Shown here piece by piece: positions 8,744-20,538 of a stretch of 64,000 bases of DNA. The stretch comes from Ampelomyces quisqualis (lineage: Eukaryota > Ascomycota > Dothideomycetes > Pleosporales > Phaeosphaeriaceae), in NCBI GenBank assembly GCA_018398575.1, contig JAGTXZ010000020.1:1116001-1180000 (forward strand), given 5' to 3'. A program made the translations under genes and the position numbers. The notes beneath the pieces were generated by a model, which made no database searches, was not told where the DNA came from, and worked only from the letters and a program-made list of their open reading frames with translations. The number at the start of each line of letters is the position of its first letter. Position 1 is the first letter of the stretch.

Positions 8744-11700
8744 TCATGGCGCCGTAGCCGCAAGACCTTCTTCCATCTGCGCCGCTTCTTCAATTCTCTC
8801 GGCTGCCATGCCTAGGTCGCGCAACTCCCAGCCATTAGCCTCGGTGACCCAGTCCTTCTTCAGGCCCAAGATGGCTACGCTCGACTCGCTGGCCCGCTTG
8901 ACAAGGAACTTGTCAGCCACAGTCTTGACCTGCTCAGCTGTGACGTCCAGCAAGCGCTCTCTCCTCTCTTGCAGCATGTCATCTGTCACACCGCTCAGGA
9001 ACAGCCTCATGCCTTCTCGCGAGACGCTCTGCGGCGCGTCGTAGCCCTGGAAAGCGCTCAGCTTGGCTTCTTCAAGGTCCTGGGCCGTCCATGCACGCTC
9101 TCGCGCCCACTGCCCCGCCTCGCTCATGATTTTCATCGAGTTTTGCGGGTTTGGATCGCGGTACGAGTACATGCCAAACACACCACCAAGACCACGTGCA
9201 TATGCACCTCCGCCGTACGCACCCCCCTTCTCACGAATCTCGGGATGTAATTGTTTGAACGTGAGGAGCTTTGCAAGTATTTCGAGCGGAGCAGACGATG
9301 GACTAGTGTAGGGAACAGTGGGCGCCGCGCGCGCGGAGTAGTAGACCTGGTAAGGGAGCGGGAAGAATGACTTTGCGTTGCGAGGATATTGAGCTTGCTG
9401 GGTTGATGTGGGAACGTCCACTGATTTGGGAAGCTTAGACAAGAAGTGGTGGAGAGCATCCTGGTTCGGCGTGGCACTCTCTGGACCACAATTAAGAGCC
9501 ACGCGCAGTTGGCTGCTGTTTGCGATAGTGAAAGCTTGAATAGCTTTGAGCTTCCGAATAACTTCTCCGAGTGATTCCAGCGATGCCAGACTTGTCGTGA
9601 GCTTGACCTGAGTGAGACCTCCAGTCTCTTCCGTCAGCCGACCAACAGGGCTAATGCCAGCTTCAGCATATCGCATAGCAAATGAGTGGCCCGACTCGGC
9701 GATCGAGTTGATGGCACCACTGGCCGAGCTTTGTAGTAGCTCTCGGATCTTCTTCTCGGCTTCTGATCCATCGAAGTCCGTTTCTTGGATGATCGTCCGC
9801 AACAGCTCGTACATGTCTGGGATGTTGCGGTCGAAAGCATAACCAGAAAATGCCATGCCCTCCTCATACGCTTCGAGGGACATCGGTGACTGCGACGAAT
9901 GGTAGCCCACTGAAATACCACCAGTTTTCAACTTGATGAGTTCCTCGAGCTGCTCCATCGTTTTATTCTTCGTACCTAGACGCATGATAGCACTAGTGTA
10001 CAACGGAATAAGCTCCCTCAACTCGTCTGGTAGATCTTGCAGCTTGTGGACTGCGCGGAAGTACGTCAGGCCGTTTGTCGGAGCTTCACGCCATTGCACT
10101 TTTACACCATCAAGGTCGGTATACCGCAGGGGTTTGCGTTCCTTTTCGCGCGGTATGTCTTTGACGTGAACGGTGGGGAGACAGCTCAAGTCTTCGTTCC
10201 TGGCCTTCTCCTGCACTTCTAGCAATTGAAGTTCGCGCCTCTCGAGATACTGCTGGGCTTCCTCTTCGCTCGAAAACTGATTTGTGGTCTCCCGTATTTT
10301 TGAAGCCAACCGCTGGTTTTCCTCCTCCACTAGCTCCTGGCTAAACGTCTCGGATGGTTGCATTGTGAAAGTCAAGGTGTTGTCGGTGAAGAGGTATTTT
10401 TCTATCAGGCTCTCGAGGTAGTCCCCCTGGGCATGCTTTGCCTGAAAAGCGTCCACCGTGTCCTGCCATGCAAGTGCTTCCATTGGATCGATTCCATTGA
10501 ACCAGCTAGGTTTCAGCCTTTGCAGTATGCCCATGCCAAAGTTTGCCGTTTTGTGCTTCAAAGACAGTTCCAGCTGATGCAAGATACCGTCAACTTTGAT
10601 TTTATCGAAGCCATTTTGGCGTACCTCACGGAACGTCTTTGCGATAGCCTCGTGCACCCTGATCACATCGTCGGCTTTGACAGCATCGAGTCCTACAGAG
10701 AATACACCACGCCTGCCTGCACTGTCGTACCCGGTGTTGGCGCTGAAGTCAGCACCCAGGCCAGACTCGATGAGATTCCGATACAGTGGCGAACCATAGC
10801 CACTCATGAGTAAGCTGCTCAGCACTCCAAGGGCAAAGTTTTCGGCCGAGTCTGCCGTGTCTCCCATCATCCATGTTACCGAAGTTTTGTATTGCCTGTC
10901 TTGAGATACCAGAGGGTCCAGCGGTCCGGAAACTACAATGTCCTTGGGCGCATCCAGAGTGATGGGCGCCTTGACTTCCTGGTCCACTGTGATTTTGTCG
11001 AAACTGTTCAATCGGACGTCCACCTCTTTCAAGTGCTCTGTCAACGGCATGTCGCCATAGGTCAAAATCTTAGCGTTGCTGGGGTGGTAGTGATCCGCAT
11101 GAAATTTCCGCAGCTGGTCCCACGTCAGGTCTGTGATCTTCTGGGGGTCGCCGCCCGAGTTGTGGATGGCAGGGAAGAGGTGATGCTGGAATTTGGTGTA
11201 GAACAGGTAGCTCGCATCCGACATCTGTCCTTTCATCTCGTTGTACACCACACCCTTGAAAACCAGCTTCTTTGCGCTTGGGTCGTCCGTCTCCGCTGCC
11301 AACGGGTTCTCTGGCCCGATGCGCCAGCCTTCTTGTGTGAAGTCGTTCTCCTTCAACAGCGGGTGCAGGGTGGCATCGAGATAGACGGACATGAGATTTC
11401 TGAAGTCTTGGGCGTTTGTAGTGGCGAAAGGGTAGCCAGTGTGGTCGGGGAAGGTCCAGGCGTTCATGAAGTTGGACAGCGAGCGCGGGAGCATCTTGAA
11501 GAAGGGATCGCGGATAGGATATCTGGGCGCGTGAGCCTCGCGGCACCGGACCACCGGTGGGGCACGTACCGTTCGCTGCCACACAGGGTGGTGTGCTCCA
11601 GAATGTGTGGCACACCCGTGGCGTCGGGCGGATTGGTCTTGAAGCCGATGGAGAAGACATTGTTGGTGTCGTCGCGGGCAATGTGCAGGTACTCGGCGCC

Positions 11701-11901
11701 CGTCTTGTCATGGTGCAGATGGAGCGCGGTCAGCTCAAGCTCCGGCACCTGCTTGACACGCTGGAGGGTAAAGCCGTGCAGCTTGGCGCCTGGCTGGGGA
11801 TAGTGTGACGGGTCGGTTATGGCTGCGTATGCGCGTCGCAGGACGTGTGCTGGTCGCAGTGCATCCCCGGTGCGCCGCGGGCAGCGGGCGGAGCGCAACA
11901 T
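8744..11901 (-). CDS. CYM1: Mitochondrial presequence protease (CYM1/PreP, M16C)
   Basis: Two exons: 11901-11570 and 11522-8744, with a 47-base intron (GTACGT...CCCAG) that restores the family sequence GSERYPIRDPFF. The product has 1036 residues, close to fungal Cym1. The start at 11901 (MLRSARCPRR) gives an Arg-rich, acid-free N-terminus typical of a mitochondrial presequence; the frame is open slightly upstream. The inverted zinc motif HILEH (HxxEH) is present. PNNAKILTYGD-like and pseudo-active C-terminal M16 halves follow (GGAYGGGAYA near the end), with a central helical linker rich in Glu/Gln. The enzyme degrades cleaved presequences and other short peptides in the matrix. It is divergently arranged with the taxilin-like gene, with 495 bases between start codons. 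Confidence 0.95.
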
Positions 11902-12396
11902 GCTCACAATAAGGGTCGACGTCGTGTAGGTTGTAAGTAACTTGCCAATGTCACCGACAGCATTCATGGCCGTGGAAAATGTCGCATGGTCAGAGCCCTT
12001 GGCCGATTGGCCGTGGACCCATGGAGCTTAGTCGGCAAAACCACCAAATGGCAGCGTGTACGAAGTACTCGGTAGACGTCGATGCGGCACGCTGGTCCGC
12101 TGGAGCGCCATACCGAGACTACAGTCATTCGACCCGCAGGCGTGGTGGAGACGTGAAGCTGGTGTCTGCCTCCCCTCCTGCCTCGCCGCCGCTCCCGCTA
12201 CGAAAGGAACCTCTGCCACACTACTCCGTACTTCGCCTTCATCCGCTCGCCGCACGCCGCACGCCACACGACGACTCCGCGGCCCCAGACAGTGCCACAC
12301 ACCCGATACCCCCCGACCCCCGACCCCCCCGCCTGCTTGACCACGTCCCCAGGGTGTTCCTGGAGCCGAGCCGCCGAGCATACCAGTCGCAGTCTC
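11902..12396. promoter_or_regulatory. Divergent promoter region CYM1 / taxilin
   Basis: The 495 bases between two divergent start codons must hold both promoters and leaders. The plus-strand side is C-rich before the taxilin ATG. A TACTCCGTAC motif lies at 12222-12231. No TATA box or known operator is evident. Confidence 0.5.
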
Positions 12397-14030
12397 ATGG
12401 CCACGGTTGCCCAACAGCGCCAGCCGACGTCTGCTCACGCCCGTCCGCCCCACCAAGCAAGCCGCAGCGTGTCCTCGTCCTCCTCGCCCGCCATGGCGCC
12501 CGCACAGCAAGCCGCGGCCCCTGCGCCTGCGCCTGCGAAGAAGGCCAAGGGGAGCAAGCCGGCCGACCCTTCGGAGCAGCAGAAGCAGATCCAGGCCAAG
12601 ATTGCGCAGCTCGAGCTGGATCAGGCTGGCGACAAGGAGCAAGAAGTCGAGATTGGTGCGTACTTGTTTGCGACGTAAGAGGCATGGCCGACGGCTGGCT
12701 GACATGCCTTGACAGAGCGCGAAGTCAAGAAAGCGAACCGCGAACTCTCCTCCCTTCTCTCCAACATGGACGGCCCGCTGTCTCGTCTCGAAGTCGTCCA
12801 AAAGCGCTATACCGAATTGTTGTCCGACATGAAACGCACCGAGCGCGAACACCAGAAAGCGAAGAAGCGTGGTGATCAGCTCCAGAAAGAAAAGGATGCG
12901 CAGCGGTCAGAGTTGAACAAGGTCACCACCATGAAGGACAAGCTGGACAAACTGTCGCGTGACTTTGCCAAGGAGAACAAGAAGCTCAAGGACGAACTGC
13001 ACAAGCTCGAGACCAGCGAGTCCACAGCCCGACAAGAGCTACACGAGAGACTCGAGTACCTTTTGAAAGATGTAGATGAATGCATTGCGGCGCAAACCCA
13101 ACCGGAGCCGCAAAATCAAGCCGACGTGGAACTGGACGAACTGTATGTCACCAGAACCGGCCCTCTCGGGCACGTATTGACACTTGTGCAGGTTCCGGCA
13201 GAAGTTCAAATCCTTCATTGACCAGTACGAGCTGCGCGAATTACAGTTTCACTCCCTCTTACGGACCAAAGAGCTCGAGATACAGTATCAAATGGCACGC
13301 TTGGAGCAGCAGCGCAAACAACAGGAGGCCGAATTGTCCAAGTCTCATCAGCTGACGAGGCAGGTCTCGACATTTTCGCAGACCGAAACCGAGCTTCGCA
13401 CGCAGTTGAACATCTACGTGGAAAAGTTCAAGCAGGTATGTACATTGATTGCTCCATTGTTGGTCAGATGGCATCATGGTTAATACTGACTAGATGCAGG
13501 TTGAGGAGACACTCAACAATTCCAACGATCTTTTTCTGACATTCCGCAAGGAGATGGAAGAAATGTCGAAGAAGACCAAGCGGCTCGAAAAGGACAACCT
13601 ACAGCTGCAACGCTACAAGGAGACGACGACGCGCAACATAGGGGACATGGTTGAGGAGCGGCAAAAGTGGCAAGAGGATCTCGCGAGAAAAACAAAGGAG
13701 ATTGAAGACCAGCGGAAGAAGATTGCTCGACTCGAAACGCTGTGCCGGGGCATGCAGGCACAAGGGCGAGGTCAGGTCCCCATGGCCGAGCTGGAAGAGG
13801 ACGAGGAGGTGACGGAGAGCGATTATGATGACGAAGAGGACTACGAGGAAGAAGAGGGAAGCGGGGACTACGACGATGATACAGAAGAGGATGCCATGGA
13901 GGCTGTACCCGAACGGCGACCATTTGGCCCAGTGCCACCGCCTCCACCACCACCACCTCAAAGTACTGCGAATGGCAAGCTGAACGGCCATAGACAACCC
14001 AATGGGCAGATCAATGGAGTCAAGCGCTAA
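12397..14030 (+). CDS. Taxilin-family coiled-coil protein
   Basis: Four exons in phase: 12397-12655, 12716-13142, 13192-13435 and 13500-14030 (introns start GTGCGT, GTATGT and GTATGT), giving 486 residues. An ATG at 12493 is an alternative start. After an Ala/Pro-rich head, nearly 300 residues (from about 65) form a continuous coiled coil containing taxilin-like stretches such as FRQKFKSFIDQYELRE and VEETLNNSNDLFLTFRKEMEEMSKK. A strongly acidic tail (EDEEVTESDYDDEEDYEEEE), polyproline and a Gly/Asn/Gln-rich end follow. Taxilins bind syntaxins or the nascent-chain complex and act in vesicle traffic or translation-linked processes in animals; the role in filamentous fungi is little studied. Family assignment is firm, function inferred. 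Confidence 0.9.
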
Positions 14031-15103
14031 TGGCTGTGTCTTAGATTCTTCGCATCTTCCTTTTGATCAAGTGTCTTCTTCCCGCAAAACGCCAATGCGT
14101 GGAAAGTTCTTTGAACATGTCCACTGACGCTCGTTCACCTTTGTTGGCGCAAATGTCCGAGAGCCCCTCAACGACGGCCAACCCACACGCTTGGTGGCAT
14201 GGTTGTTTGACTTGGAAGTCCGACACTTGAAGTCGTGTATGCATCATTCATCAAGCAATGACAATAACTTGTAGCTACTCACAACTACATTCTGGGCACG
14301 CCACGACTAAATACGAAAGCCGCAACAGCTACTGTTTGAATGTTACTCTGATCTGAACAGGCGATTTTGGGCGGGTTTGATCGTGGTTGTAGCTGTCACG
14401 TGAGGAGTGGTCGAGTCGGGGTGCGGTTACAACGGTCGTTTTTTTAGCCTCGGCTTGGCGTTGCCCAGAACGTTTGCGCATGCCACATGGCTGACAGCTT
14501 CCGCTAGCTAGCACCGCCGGCTACCACTTGTTTGCGCGCTCAAACACGGGAGAATCGCGTCTGCCGTCTTGTCCATTGTTTCGCCCGCCCTAGTTACAGT
14601 GCAGCATGTCGCGTTGGCCATTATTCGCTCCATGATGCGTCAGGTACAACGACTACATCAAGGACGGGCCCTCGCGGGCGTTATCCAAGAGATCGAGCCT
14701 GCGAAGGAGGTTGTAGACGAGATGGTGCAGGAGGCAGTAGACATGGTGCGAGTGGGGCAAGCAGGAAACTGTAGATAGGTAGCATGTGATGGCTTGTCCA
14801 GCTGCTTTTGATGCGTTCAGAGTGCGCATGTTCGTTCCATCACGGGCCAGCCGCCATCCCACGGCAGCGCGTTCTGGACGATCGCCGCCGGGATCACAAG
14901 CCTCCAACCAAACCAAGCGTCGGAGAAGGGTGCTCAGGAGAAGGCCGTTCTATCTCCGTCCATGCGTCGCACGTGTTTGTTTGTTCTTGACAGCATCTGC
15001 CACGAACCGGACTTGGGTATCGTTAGCTGCGACTCTCCCGGCGCCCCTACTCGGTTGATGACGCTGCACTGGTGGGCGAATCTACGACGGAGCGGCGCAA
15101 CCC
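14031..15103. other. Intergenic, no gene supported
   Basis: This is the taxilin 3' side and the kinase 5' region. A 69-codon frame at 14569-14778 looks helical (EIEPAKEVVDEMVQEAVDM), but no family, splice partner or clear start could be established. Confidence 0.35.
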
Positions 15104-17840
15104 ATGCCGTCCAACCTCCGAGCCCAGGCTGAGATCCAGGCCCAGAGGAAAAAGGTACGTCGAGCGACTCGAGTCTGGCACAGCTGCACCGGTGCGCTGG
15201 TTCTGCGCGGCGCCTGGGCGCATCCGAAGTGCGTACTGACCCTCGGGGACAGCAACTCGCAAACTCGTACCAGCAGCTGCTTGAGTAAGATATCCCTCTG
15301 CGCCCCCCTCCCGTGCTGACGGCGCAACAACAGCGAATTCGCCGCGGCCGACCTCAAGACGGTGGGCAACTACACGCTGGGGAAGCTGATCGGCAAGGGC
15401 AGCTTCGGAAAGGTGTACCTCGCATCGCACAAGCTCAGCAGCGGCTCCAGGGTAGGCCGCCACCCGCCCGCAGCAACGAGACATGGCCGCGTCGCTGACC
15501 ATGCCCAGGTCGTGCTCAAGTCGGCCAACAAGGACGACGCCAATCTCGCCCGCGAGATCCACCACCACCGCCAGTTCACACATCCGCACATTGCGCGCCT
15601 GTACGAGGTCATCGTCACCGAGACGCTGGTCTGGCTGGTGCTCGAGTACTGCCCAGGTGCGCCGCATGCCGCTCGCCGCCAGAGGCATTCCGGCTGACGT
15701 GTGCATAGGCGATGAGCTGTACAACTACCTCCTCGCGCACGGTGCGCTCGAGCCCTCCAAAGTCCAGCGCATCTTCACCCAGCTCGTCGGCGCCGTCTCG
15801 TACGTGCACAACAAGTCCTGCGTCCACCGCGATCTGAAGCTCGAAAACATCCTGCTGGACAAGCATGGGGACGTAAAGCTGGTCGACTTCGGCTTCACGC
15901 GCGAGTACGAGGGCAAGTCAAACTACCTGCAGACATGGTGCGGGACAGTGTGCTACAGCGCGCCCGAGATGCTCAAGGGCGAAAAGTACGCCGGAGAAAA
16001 GGTCGATGTTTGGAGCCTTGGCATCATACTATACGCGCTTCTGGTTGGCGAACTACCGTTTGACGACGACGACGAAACCGTCACCAAAAGGAAGATACTG
16101 AAAGAGGAGCCGAACTACCCGGACGCCTTTCCGCCGCAGGCCAAGGACCTGTGTCAGTCGCTGCTTGCGAAACGGCCGATTTTACGACCAACACTGGCCG
16201 ACATATTACAGAATCCATGGTTGTCGGAACATGCGCCGCGACAACAAGAAACGTTGAAACTACAGCAGCCCGCGCCGTTCTCGACAGATTTGGAGAAGGA
16301 GGTTTTACATCGCATGCGCGCCGCTGGTGTAGATATCGACATGGTCATCGAGAATGTCTTGGCGCAGCGTTGCGATGCTTTGGCTGGCTGGTGGACCTTA
16401 TTACTAGAAAAGGAGGATCGAAAGGCGAAGCGACGAGAACGCAAGCGCAAAGAGCGAGAAGCGGAAGCAAAAAGTCTTCGGCGTCTCAGTGCCGCCAGCA
16501 GTCGGTTGGACAAACTTGCACCGACCATTCGCGAGACCGACGAGGAAGGACTACATTCGCCTATTGCTCTCGAAACACCCAAGAGTCGAGGACGATCCGT
16601 GAACCGCAGAAGCCTGCAGGGTATGTTCAACTTCATCTTGGCTACATGATAGCTAACAAGTGCAGGCGCACCTGATCTCCCCCGCCTACCAGAGATTGCC
16701 CCAGGTCTTGTTCTGCCATCCTCGGAGAAGCCTCTGCCACCGATTGGAACGAGTCGTGCGCGCAATTCGAACTCATCTTCACGTCCGCCCTTGCCCGCGA
16801 AGGACCTCGACAGACGACGCTCCCGTAGCAGCATGCTTCAAGTGGTATCAAATCCCGACCTTCTGAGTCCCAATGGTTTTGTGCCCAAGCAGCGACACCG
16901 AAAGCAGCCGTTCATCAACCACCTCATGAGCCTCCGGAATTGGATCAAAGAGACAAGCAAGAGAGCGAGGAGTCCGAACTCCAAAGCGAGCAGTACTGGG
17001 AAAAAGAGTCCCAAGCTACCAGAAAGCAAAAGCCCCGACTCTAGGAGACGATTAAGCGCACCAAGTCGTCACTCTGTCCACTCTTACTCCAACGCTCCAC
17101 CTGCAACGCATGCAACGACACGTCCGCGCGTGTCGACGAATGGGTCAGGTAGTGCACGACACTTATCAGCAAGCCCAGCACCACTCACACCACGCTCGTC
17201 CTACCGAAGATCTAGTGGCGGCCTACGAGGCAGGAAATCGACTTCTTCCTCCGTCTCGTCCATCCGCTCAATGCCACACCACCACTACACACACTCCAAA
17301 GCCTCTTCTACGTCCTCGGTATCCATAACCTCGCCCGCCGGATCCATATCTAGCCACAAAATGCCCAAGTCACCGCACAACAGCATCAAAGTCCTCCCAG
17401 CAACACCTACCTCGTCCTCTTTCCCCTCCAACATCCGCCTTGTCCGTACCGGCGGCCTCACTCTCGACTCTAACAGCGTCAGCGAAAGCAACTCTGCGTT
17501 CGGCGCCGTCCCCCCTATATCCCCAGGATTCCCCTTGGGCCTCGTCTTTGCAAAACGCAAACGAGGCCCATTAAAAGGGCCCCTGCTCAACGTCAAAACC
17601 CAGTGCAGTTCCAGTGGGAGTGGCAACTGGCGACGCCCGAGCGAGGGCGCGGGGTCGAGAAGTCACAGCGTACAAGGCAGACGCAGTGGCGAGATCATGG
17701 GCATCACGGAAGAAGAAGAAGAGGATGAGGATGAGGAGGAGGTGGAGGAAGTAGATGATTTTGGCAGCGCGGGGTTGAAAGAGGGCGAGTTTGTCGACGA
17801 GGAAAGTAAGCCTGCTACGCCGCCGCCCAAAGTGAATTGA
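15104..17840 (+). CDS. KIN4-like serine/threonine protein kinase
   Basis: Six exons, all in phase: 15104-15154, 15253-15284, 15334-15451, 15509-15656, 15709-16620 and 16666-17840; 811 residues. The kinase domain spans about residues 34-290. It has the glycine loop GKGSFGKVY, VVLKSAN with the ATP lysine, HRDLKLEN catalytic loop, DFGFTREY, WCGTVCYSAPEML with the activation segment, and DVWSLG. A helical segment follows (about 300-340, LEKEVLHRMRAAGVDIDMVIENV), then a Lys/Arg-rich linker and a long disordered Ser-rich tail with an acidic patch EEEEDEDEEEVEEVDD. The activation segment and layout fit the fungal KIN4/Snf1-related CAMK group; KIN4 in yeast enforces the spindle-position checkpoint. 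The exact ortholog is not certain. Exon 2 is only 32 bases. Confidence 0.85.
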
Positions 17841-20538
17841 TGGGTAACAAAACGATGGAAAGTGAAAGGAGAGGGGTTTTGTGGTTACATGTGTGTTGGT
17901 GGGTGTTGAAGATGATGGATTCATGTGTACATTCAAGTCATCCTTGCGCACATCCGATGGCTATTTCTGTTTGTCGACTTTCCCTTGCCTTGCTTTCTTT
18001 CTCTTTTTATTATTATTATTCTCCTCCTCCTCCTCCTCCTTCTACTTCTCCGCCCGCAAGGTTGTTTTCAGATATAACTTGTATACATTTTCTTCTTCTC
18101 CGTCATGGTCTTGTCTTCTTGCCAAAGAAGGCCACGACAACGCACATATACACGACAGACAGGGCTCGGAGTGTTTCTCTTGTATATATATAAATATATA
18201 CATATACATCCCTTTTCCCCTTTTTTAACGGCCCCTTCCCCCCCTTGGTGTAGCCAATACGTAGCGCTACAGATAATCGAGGCCCAACGCGCACATGCCA
18301 ACGCCACGCCGTCGTGACGTCTCGAGCCTTGCGCAAGGACACATGAGACCACCCCCCCGGAAAGAAACAGAATCACGCGCGCCTATCCATCGCTCTGAGA
18401 AGAAAGTATTGTCCCTTGCTCACACACCATCTATCCAGGAACGTCACGCGAAGCGAGGCGAAGCAAAGACCATGGTTCTTGCCCCGTGCAATGTCGAGTT
18501 CGAGCGCGGGGGGTGGACTACGTCCATCGCAAGTCCCGTGTGCTTGTCTCACGTACGGCATACTCGTCATCGTCCGAGTAACATGAGCAAGCACGACGCG
18601 CCCGACCAAACGACAACGGCTGCTGTGCATTGATGTAAAAGAGGACGAAGCGTCATAGCAGCGTGCTGGAATACGTGGACGCGTTGTTTTGCGTGGCGGT
18701 GCGGCGGGAAAAAAAATAGGGGGAGGGGGGTGTGCTTGCTGTCTAAGCGTGCGTCGCTTTGGGTCATGGTGTGGGATCAAAGGCCGTGTTACATGTGTTT
18801 GTTCCCTCTTAGCGGGCGAGTAGGTAGTGTGACGAGAGGACGACAGGGGAGATTGTTGGACTTCCGAGGGATGGCGGTGTGAGGCGGGCAGCGGAAGGGT
18901 CCGAAGGGGAGTTGACGAGCAAGGGTAGCGAAGCATCGGGCGAGGTGGGATGATGGCATGTATTGTCGGGGCGGGGTGTGTTCATGTTTCACTGGATGTG
19001 CAAAGTCTCTTTTTCGTGCTAGATTGTGGTCGAGTCAAAGTCTCGAAAGAGATGTGTTGTTCCTGGAAGGGCAGTTGTGTCCGGTTGGGTTGAGCAATTG
19101 TAGGACGTGTGCCATGCGGTGAGCACGTGAAATCTGCAATCCGAGTGCCAGAGCAGTGGCGTTTCATGTCTGGAGACGAGAGCGGCTGGGACATGCCGCA
19201 AGGGCGGTGTATGCTTGTGGATGAATAGGCAAGGATGGCGAGTACGTACGACTGGTTTGTGCAAGTGCTCCAGTACGAGACTGGATGGAAGATCAATGTC
19301 TTGCTGGTCCTTCGGATGTCTTGAACAAAGAATGGAGAGGGGTTGGATGGGGTTGCAATTCACCTGTGTGGTGCGCGTCAGACGTTGGATATGCAAGGTG
19401 AGACGGGAGGGTGAGCCCGTGAAGATGCGCAGCTCTGTAAGCTTCGCTGCTGCGCAAGAACGCGACTACAAGGCTAAAGACAAAAATGCCTCACTGTTAC
19501 AGGCGACGGAGGAGGCGTTGGGATCCACGAATGGGAAGGCGGATGGGATTCGAGGTGGAGAGGCGTCGGAGGTGGCTTACACCCAGGCTTGTACACCAAG
19601 CCCCTACAGGAAGGCATGCAGATGAGTTCGTCAGCATCACATCGGCCCATGTAGGTGTAGTCTGTCGCGTAGTTGTGACCATGTTATGGTTCCGTTGGAG
19701 ACGATAGTCTGCTCACCGGCAACAGTGAAGGACTCGATGGTATGCTTGACTAAGACACGGCAAAGAAATATCCCGGCAGCTGGAGCTGTTACTGTATGCG
19801 ACAGGTTGGGAATTTGGTCGTGGTAGTACAGACGCAACAGGCGAACGTGTGCTCATGCAGGGGGCCATACCGAGTCAGTACAATCCGGCAGAGGGGGAGC
19901 AATGAGAGAGCGTACGGCGGCGCGGTGGGTTTGATCGTATAATTCATCTAGACGCGCGTATGCCTTTCTCCGCAGTCTCATGGGCAGTGGAAGAATGCGA
20001 AGTGGAACAATTGGCCTCTGTACCCGCAGACGGTCAAGAGCGCGGCGTGTGCCGTGATGGAAGATTGCGTTGCGGCACGGTGAGATGATACAGGATGCAT
20101 GCCTAGAGAGTCTTGGTGGTCATGGCATTGATAACGACGCCAACCCTCCGGTGCACCAGCCGCCTCTTGCGTGTCTAGACAGCGCACAAGGCCGCCATGC
20201 ACCCTTGAACTCGCCCCAGTTGCGCATCAAGAACTAGAAGCAACCCCAAGAACTCGACCCGCCGCCCACGATACACCGCCCTAGGCCGTGACTGTTGACT
20301 GCTGCCGCCGGTGTGAATTACTTACATACGCACGCCTGGGCCCACCGCCCCGGACCGTCAGCACACCACAGACACTTCTCCCCCGCCGTGCGTCTGCCCT
20401 GCGCGCGACGACCACCACCACCCACCGGACCTCTGCTGCCACACCCTCCCCGCGTCTGCAGCACCTGCTGTAGTTCTGCTTTGCTTTCTTGCGTGTCCGT
20501 GTGCGTGTCTGTGTGATATTGCCTGCTAGCCCGCCAAA
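17841..20538. other. 2.7-kb gap without a supported gene
   Basis: This is the longest gap in the housekeeping block. Low-complexity DNA (17960-18210) is followed by GC-normal sequence. Minus-strand frames of 187 and 125 codons (18936-18373, 19396-19019) are Pro/His/Thr-rich and match nothing known. A long leader or non-coding RNA for the permease gene is possible but not shown. Confidence 0.4.
18000..18058. repeat. Polypyrimidine microsatellite
   Basis: A stretch of TCT, TTATTATTATT and (CTC)n units in the 3' flank of the kinase gene. A TA-rich stretch (18183-18210) follows. Simple-sequence repeats, likely length-variable between strains. Confidence 0.7.

Noticed and set aside
10892..11803. 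303-codon plus-strand frame opposite CYM1
   Set aside because: Antisense to conserved protease sequence; no recognisable domain.
12028..12852. 274-codon minus-strand frame opposite the taxilin gene
   Set aside because: It overlaps exons of a well-supported gene, is Arg/Gly/Leu-rich as expected for the antisense of GC-rich coding DNA, and has no domain.
18373..18936. 187-codon minus-strand frame in the 17.8-20.5 kb gap
   Set aside because: Low-complexity Pro/His/Thr text, overlapping frames on the other strand, no family or splice partners.
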